A stretch of DNA of 64,000 nucleotides from Kribbella sp. NBC_01245 (GTDB taxonomy: Bacteria > Actinomycetota > Actinomycetes > Propionibacteriales > Kribbellaceae), in NCBI RefSeq assembly GCF_036226525.1, contig NZ_CP108487.1:62001-126000 (forward strand). The letters run 5' to 3'. Every line of letters begins with the position of its first letter. Position 1 is the stretch's first letter. The notes beneath the pieces were generated by a model. The model was given only the letters and a program-made list of their open reading frames with translations. It had not been told where the DNA came from and ran no database searches. The position numbers and the translations under genes were made by a program. Positions 59,775 to 64,000 of the stretch are shown in pieces.

Positions 59775-60508
59775 CGGGCACCTCCTGGCAGCCAGGCCGA
59801 ACGATCCTGCACACGCGCGAGCAGGTGGCCGATGTACCGCTCGCGATCACCGTCCAGCAGCCACTCGTCCGGCACCAGGCCGACGACTTCGGTCAGGAGC
59901 TCCGGCGTGATGGTGGCGGCCATATTCTTGTCGACGGTCTCGACCGCGGCGGCGGCGTTGCGGAAGACGTGATCGGACGCGTTGTACGGCGTCGCGGTGA
60001 ACTTCTCCGCGGAGGCCCAGGCGTGGTGGAAGTACAGGGCGGCGCCGTGGTCGATCAGCCAGAGGTTCTGGTGCCAGACCAGCAGGTTGGTGTTGCGCCA
60101 GGACCGGTCGACGTTCGCGACGAAGGCGTCGAGCCAGAGGATCCGCGCCTGCTCCTGTTCGGTCGGCGTGCCGCTCGAGCCGTCGTACCCTAGGGAACCG
60201 GGCAGAAAGTCGACGGCCAGGTTGAGGCCGCCGCTGCGCACGAGCAGATCCTGGATCTCGTGGTCGGGCTCGGACCGGCCGATCACCGGGTCGAGCTCCA
60301 TCAGTTTGAGCTCGGGCACCCGCAGGCCGAGCCGGCGGAACAGCTCGCCGACGATGACCTCCGCGACCAGGGCTTTGGGCCCCTGGCCGGCGCCATGGAA
60401 CTTGAGCACATACGTGCCGAGATCGTTGCCCTCGACAACGCCGGGCAACGATCCACCCTCCCGCAGCGGCAGTAGGTAACGCGTCGCGACTACTCTCGGC
60501 AAACTCAC
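59771..60508 (-). CDS. HipA-like kinase family protein
   Basis: A 245-residue member of the HipA-kinase-like family. TYVLKFHG holds the ATP-binding Lys, LDAFVANVDRSWRNTNLL matches the catalytic D-x4-N loop and LWLIDHGAAL the DFG-like metal site. Unlike HipA toxin (440 residues) it is half as long and lacks the N-terminal domain. It is paired with DUF3037, an arrangement seen widely, but no antitoxin (HipB) gene is nearby. GTG 60508 lies six bases after TAGGCT on the minus strand, so the message is probably leaderless. It may phosphorylate a protein or small molecule. Confidence 0.82.
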   Translation of the reverse strand: MSLPRVVATRYLLPLREGGSLPGVVEGNDLGTYVLKFHGAGQGPKALVAEVIVGELFRRLGLRVPELKLMELDPVIGRSEPDHEIQDLLVRSGGLNLAVDFLPGSLGYDGSSGTPTEQEQARILWLDAFVANVDRSWRNTNLLVWHQNLWLIDHGAALYFHHAWASAEKFTATPYNASDHVFRNAAAAVETVDKNMAATITPELLTEVVGLVPDEWLLDGDRERYIGHLLARVQDRSAWLPGGAR

Positions 60509-60514
60509 CCGCCG

Positions 60515-60520
60515 AGCCTA
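60515..60520 (-). promoter_or_regulatory. Putative -10 element of the kinase/DUF3037 operon
   Basis: TAGGCT on the minus strand ends six bases before GTG 60508, the same hexamer and spacing as at 2028-2033. It faces away from the promoter of the YbdK gene. Confidence 0.45.
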
Positions 60521-60558
60521 GTCGAGCCGCTTACCGTTCGGGCGGCGCCTCAGGTGGG

Positions 60559-60564
60559 TACGGT
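60559..60564 (+). promoter_or_regulatory. Putative -10 element of ybdK, leaderless
   Basis: TACGGT fits TANNNT and ends six bases before GTG 60571; no Shine-Dalgarno is present. With the kinase promoter on the other strand it forms a short divergent promoter region of 62 bases. Confidence 0.45.
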
Positions 60565-60570
60565 GCAACA

Positions 60571-61656
60571 GTGAGTGTTCATCCTTCCGTGGGTGTTGAG
60601 GAAGAACTACTGCTGGTCGATCCCGAATCGGGCGAGCCGGTGCCGTCGAGCGCGGCCGTGATCGCCGCCGCCCTGGAGAACCAGGTTGATGCGGCGCTGG
60701 AATTGACCAGGTCGCAGGTCGAGCTCAATACGCCGGTGTGCCACACCAGTGGCGAGTTGAGAGAGCACTTGACCAAAATGAGAGCAGTGCTCTCGCAGGC
60801 CGCTGAGGCGAACGGCGCGCGGTTACTCGCGGTCGCCGCGCCGCCGGCCGGAAGGCCCGAGTTACTCGTCACGGCGAAGACGCGCTATCGCGATATCGCC
60901 GCCAAGTACGGCCAGTTGGCCCGCGAACAAGGCGTTTGCGGTTGTCACGTACACGTCGAGGTGCCGGATCGCGACACGGCCGTCCGGGTCAGCAATCACC
61001 TCCGCCCGTGGCTGCCGACGCTGCTCGCCCTGACCGCGAACTCGGCGATCTATCTCGGGCATGACACCGGATTCGCGAGCTGGCGCTGGATCATGTGGTC
61101 ACGCTGGCCGTGCTCGGGCCTGCCGCCGTACTTCGAGTCGGCCGAACACTACGACGCCCTGGTCGCCACCCTGATCGAGACCGGCGTAATCCTGGACGAA
61201 CGCATGGTCTATTGGGATGTTCGCCCGTCGAGTCATCTGCCGACCATCGAGGTGCGAGTCGCCGATATCCCCGCCACGGTGGAGGAAACGGTCCTCTACG
61301 CAACGATCGTGCGCGCCCTGGTGATGACCGCGATCGAGGCCGGGCCGGAGATCGCCATCGAGCCCGAGGTGCTACGCGCCGCGTACGTCATCGCCGCCCG
61401 CGAAGGCCTCGACGGCCCCGCGCTCGACGTACACCGCGCTCGCCAAATCACCGCCACCCAGGCCATCGACCGCCTGCTCGCCCACATCCGCCCGGCCCTG
61501 GAAGACCTGGGGGAGTGGGAGTACGCCGACGAGAAGGCCCACGCCATCCTCAGAAAAGGCAACGGCGCCGCCCGCCAGCGCATGGTCTTCCACCACCACC
61601 ACAACATCCAAGAAGTCCTAGCCCTAGCCACCCGCGCCACCACCGCCACCTGCTAA
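60571..61656 (+). CDS. YbdK-type carboxylate-amine ligase (GCS2 family)
   Basis: A 361-residue glutamate-cysteine ligase-like enzyme. GVEEELLLVD is the ATP-grasp-like signature at the N-terminus, CGCHVHVEVPDRD and RWIMWSRWP the substrate loops, and HHHHNIQEVLALA the C-terminal region. In actinobacteria this family makes gamma-glutamyl-cysteine-like bonds only weakly and its real substrate is uncertain; mycothiol, not glutathione, is the usual thiol. GTG 60571 is the leaderless start. A strong inverted repeat follows the gene. Confidence 0.88.
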   Translation: MSVHPSVGVEEELLLVDPESGEPVPSSAAVIAAALENQVDAALELTRSQVELNTPVCHTSGELREHLTKMRAVLSQAAEANGARLLAVAAPPAGRPELLVTAKTRYRDIAAKYGQLAREQGVCGCHVHVEVPDRDTAVRVSNHLRPWLPTLLALTANSAIYLGHDTGFASWRWIMWSRWPCSGLPPYFESAEHYDALVATLIETGVILDERMVYWDVRPSSHLPTIEVRVADIPATVEETVLYATIVRALVMTAIEAGPEIAIEPEVLRAAYVIAAREGLDGPALDVHRARQITATQAIDRLLAHIRPALEDLGEWEYADEKAHAILRKGNGAARQRMVFHHHHNIQEVLALATRATTATC

Positions 61657-61667
61657 CCCATCGCGTA

Positions 61668-61773
61668 CTTCTTTTTGCGTTCATTCGTCGCAATCCGCCC
61701 TCTTCCTTCAGCGGACCAGCACAGGTCAGCGGACGGCTGAGGGCGGATTGCGACGAATGAACGCAAAAAGAAG
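61668..61773. repeat. Palindromic repeat, family A, copy 2
   Basis: Arms 61668-61702 and 61739-61773 are perfectly complementary over 35 bases, with a 36-base loop. The arms share the core TTCATTCGTCG and AATCCGCCCTC with copy 1 (2936-3032), and the loop has GCGGACGG in both. Because it lies between convergent genes and its arms include runs of T and A, it can also act as a bidirectional terminator. Confidence 0.85.
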
Positions 61774-61823
61774 GAGGCTCGCCGCCGCCGCCGTGGTGGT
61801 GGGGCGGCGGCGAGTTGCGTTGG

Positions 61824-63602
61824 TTAGGCGCGGAGGAAGAGTTCGAGGCCGTGGAGGTCGTCCGTGTTGACGTGGTCTACGCCGGCGGCGACAAGTTCGC
61901 GCCAAAGGGCAGTACGGGCTGCGCCTGGGACGTCCGGCGTGGCCCAGAAGCGGACGGTGTAGCCCGCGGCGTGAGCCTTTGCCACGATGTCGGCGAGCTT
62001 CGCGCGTTCGGCGGCCGGGAATTCGCCAACGCCCTGCCACGTGAAGTGTTTGGTCCAGTTGTCGCTCACCAGGGGCATCAGTGATGCCGGCATACCCGAG
62101 CCGAGATCCGTCATTCGCCCGTCGTACCCGGCGTACCGGAGCTTCTGCGCCTTGAGTACGTCCAGCGGCCGGTTCCCACTGATCACCGGCGTGACCGCAC
62201 CCTCGAACGTCCGCCCACCCGCGAACACCGTCAGCATGCCGCGGTACTTCCGCAACGCCTGATCGATCGCCGCATACGTAGACGGCCCATCACTCTTGAT
62301 GTCGATCAACAACTGGAAGCCGCCATGCCCACGGGCGTAAACCTTCCCATGGTTAGCCCGCACCCGCTGGGCCAAAGGCGCCAAGTAGAGGCTCTCCAAC
62401 GTCCGCCCAGCGACAGCATCCTCGAGATCATGTGCGACACGAAGCTCACCATCGACCAGCCACACGTCAGCCTCGACACTGCTGAACCCGCGATCCAACG
62501 CGTCCTGCAACGGCCGACGGTGTTCGTAGTCGTTGTGCGCGTGCGCCTGCGCAAGCGGCAGCACCGCAGGAGCCTCGTACGACCGAGGCAGCGCAAACCC
62601 AGCGTCGCGCGCAACCGTCCGCAACCGGTCCGGGTAGTCGCTGATCAGACCGTCGACGCCCTTGTCGATCAGCGAGCGCATCGTCGCCGGGTCGTTGATC
62701 GTCCACGGTACGACCTTCATCCCGGCGCGGTGCGCGTCGTTCACCATCGTCGCGGTGACGTACGGCCGGTAATCCGGGTCGCCGATCTTGCCGCCCTGCG
62801 GGAACCCGTGCACCGGCGAGATCGCGTTCGCACCGAAGGACTTTGTCGCCTTCACCAGGTCGCCGCCGAAGTCGTCGATGTCGATACCACCCAGCCACGG
62901 TGACTTACCGGGCTGACCCGTCTGCAGGAAGTCGTAGTTCGTCAGCGCCACGATCGGCAGCTCCGGCGCGACCTGGCGGATCCGCATCAACGCGCCCCAG
63001 TCGAAGCTCTGGACCGTCACCTGGCGAGCCAGGTGCGCCTTGCGGATCTCGCGAGTCAGCACCTGGACGAACTGCTCGCGCGGTGCCGTCTCGGAGGGCG
63101 CGCCGGCCTCGACCTTGGTCTCGATGTTCAGCTTCACGCCGTACGCGCGGTAGGCCTTGACCAGGTCGAACACCTCGGACAGCAACGGCATCCGCGCACC
63201 CGGATCCGGCGTCTGGCCCGGGTAATTTGCCAGCGGCAACGATCCGCAATCCAGCTGGCGGACCTGGTTCAGCGAGAGCGTGTTGACGTATTTGCCGACG
63301 TACGGAAACTCGGGGTCACCCGGCACGTACGGACCGGTGTCGCGGCACTTGTTCGCGCCGACGCGACGGTCGTGGGTGACCACGGCCTGCCCGTCCTCGG
63401 TGATCTGGATGTCGAGTTCGAGCGTGCTCACGCCGACCTGCAGACCGCGCGAGAACGACGCGATCGTGCTCTCCACGGTCAGCCCGAGGCCGCCGCGATG
63501 GGCCTGCAGATCGAGCTCCCGCGGGCTATCGGCCTGAGCCGGTCCAGCTGGTACGGCGCTGAGCAACGCCGTGACGAGAACGAGTGGGGCGAACACACGC
63601 AT
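61824..63602 (-). CDS. Secreted double glycerophosphodiester phosphodiesterase-like protein
   Basis: A 592-residue exported protein. ATG 63602 has AAGGGA upstream and starts a signal peptide ending near AQA at residue 25. Two GDPD-type barrels follow: the first (about 27-340) is canonical with AHRGGLGLTVEST, LELDIQITEDG and VVTHDRRV; the second (about 355-590) is divergent, with AHAHNDYEHRRPLQDA and SVEADVWLVDGELRVAHD, as in phospholipase-C-like GDPD relatives. The first should hydrolyse glycerophosphodiesters to glycerol-3-phosphate; the second may act on a different head group. Tandem pairs are rarer than single domains. Confidence 0.9.
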   Translation of the reverse strand: MRVFAPLVLVTALLSAVPAGPAQADSPRELDLQAHRGGLGLTVESTIASFSRGLQVGVSTLELDIQITEDGQAVVTHDRRVGANKCRDTGPYVPGDPEFPYVGKYVNTLSLNQVRQLDCGSLPLANYPGQTPDPGARMPLLSEVFDLVKAYRAYGVKLNIETKVEAGAPSETAPREQFVQVLTREIRKAHLARQVTVQSFDWGALMRIRQVAPELPIVALTNYDFLQTGQPGKSPWLGGIDIDDFGGDLVKATKSFGANAISPVHGFPQGGKIGDPDYRPYVTATMVNDAHRAGMKVVPWTINDPATMRSLIDKGVDGLISDYPDRLRTVARDAGFALPRSYEAPAVLPLAQAHAHNDYEHRRPLQDALDRGFSSVEADVWLVDGELRVAHDLEDAVAGRTLESLYLAPLAQRVRANHGKVYARGHGGFQLLIDIKSDGPSTYAAIDQALRKYRGMLTVFAGGRTFEGAVTPVISGNRPLDVLKAQKLRYAGYDGRMTDLGSGMPASLMPLVSDNWTKHFTWQGVGEFPAAERAKLADIVAKAHAAGYTVRFWATPDVPGAARTALWRELVAAGVDHVNTDDLHGLELFLRA

Positions 63603-63671
63603 GTCTTTGAATCCCTTCGGAACGGGTGTCGGCAGACGGTCCCACGGGCAAGTGACCAACTAGGTGACGCG

Positions 63672-64000
63672 TCAGGGAATCGAGGTGAACTCACGGGTGG
63701 CGACCGACTCCGCCCGGATCGTGCCCTTCTTGTACGCCGGATCGAGCTGGCCGTCGACCGATCGCGTCACGGTCAACGTGAGCTTGCAGGACGACGGCAG
63801 GGGTGACGGTGTAGGCGACGTGGTGGCCGGGGGCGGCACTTTGAACGATCCACGCGGAATGGTGACATCGGATTGACCTGGATCCAGCCGAAGACTGCCG
63901 GAGCTCACGCACGGACCCGTCCACTCGATCGAGGTCTGCTGGTCGGACGGCGTTGTGAGTCGTACGGCGAGATCGCGCGCGCGGGAATGCCGGGCACCAG
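63672..64000 (-). CDS. Secreted or surface beta-domain protein, N-terminus outside window
   Basis: The frame runs from the right edge to TGA 63672-63674, so only the last 109 codons are visible. The part seen is beta-rich with DLAVRLTTPSDQQTSIEW, a Pro/Thr linker (PPPATTSPTPSPLPSS) and CKLTLTVTRSVDGQLDPAYK, recalling Fn3 or Calx-beta-type repeats of extracellular proteins. Two Cys are visible. It is transcribed in the same direction as the GDPD gene, which starts 69 bases downstream. Family and function cannot be told from this fragment. Confidence 0.6.
   Translation of the reverse strand, partial: GARHSRARDLAVRLTTPSDQQTSIEWTGPCVSSGSLRLDPGQSDVTIPRGSFKVPPPATTSPTPSPLPSSCKLTLTVTRSVDGQLDPAYKKGTIRAESVATREFTSIP

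Noticed and set aside
59771-60508. Classical HipBA toxin-antitoxin
   Set aside because: The kinase is short and its partner is DUF3037, not a HipB-type DNA-binding protein.

Overview
The window is chromosomal DNA from a high-GC actinobacterium. Nearly every gene has G or C at third codon positions, GTG starts are common, several transcripts look leaderless, and there are Tat substrates, an F420-type flavin oxidoreductase and paired ClpP genes. Gene style and the secreted polysaccharide enzymes would fit Kribbella or a related Propionibacteriales genus, but that is inference. I see no rRNA, tRNA, CRISPR array, intact insertion sequence, prophage or replication origin.

Layout. 1-1600: a coupled cluster of four small genes of unknown function (coiled-coil membrane protein, helical small protein). 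2040-4478: a Cys-cluster/pentapeptide protein, a nested repeat block, then a clpP pair whose second member has Ala in place of the catalytic Ser. 4624-6651: a MarR regulator divergent from a luciferase-like/hemerythrin fusion, with two identical operator palindromes between them. 6764-18577: a carbohydrate catabolic operon (GntR/LacI regulator, ABC binding protein and two permeases, three sugar-modifying enzymes, a giant secreted lyase with four binding modules). 18607-21527: a GAD/DUF1851-like protein and a Tat-exported glycosidase-like protein. 21755-26831: ABC transporter plus two-component system; both halves start from 79-bp duplicated leaderless promoters, and the kinase is fused to a DUF4173-type membrane protein. 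26828-28850: a PLP ammonia-lyase and a small secreted protein. 28990-35491: an AddAB-like helicase-nuclease pair. 35653-39864: small housekeeping or unknown genes, ending in two genes 17 bp apart that seem to share one -10 element. 39865-41297: a gene-free block of palindromes, low-complexity DNA and an inverted-repeat-bounded hairpin cluster. 41298-49689: a Tat-exported six-hairpin-type protein, acetyltransferase, exonuclease-BRCT, phosphoribosyltransferase, FusB-like zinc protein, lipoproteins. 49854-57071: a membrane patatin-like phospholipase, YjbR, a spermidine-synthase-like membrane protein, phosphoglucomutase. 57146-59393: a subtilase locus with a separate prodomain-like protein and a 63-residue peptide. 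59394-64000: DUF3037/HipA-kinase pair, YbdK ligase, a double GDPD enzyme and a truncated secreted protein.

How it fits together. The 7-18 kb operon should bind, import, oxidise or epimerise and cleave acidic sugars released by the secreted lyase; it has no ATPase gene, so a shared MsiK-type ATPase is expected. The TCS/ABC locus looks like a self-contained envelope-stress or detoxification module with matched promoters. The most unusual features are the pseudo-ClpP pair, the duplicated promoter with its 13-codon leader ORF, the kinase fusion that keeps an internal ribosome binding site, the subtilase with a duplicated prodomain, the shared bidirectional -10, and several dispersed palindromic repeat families.
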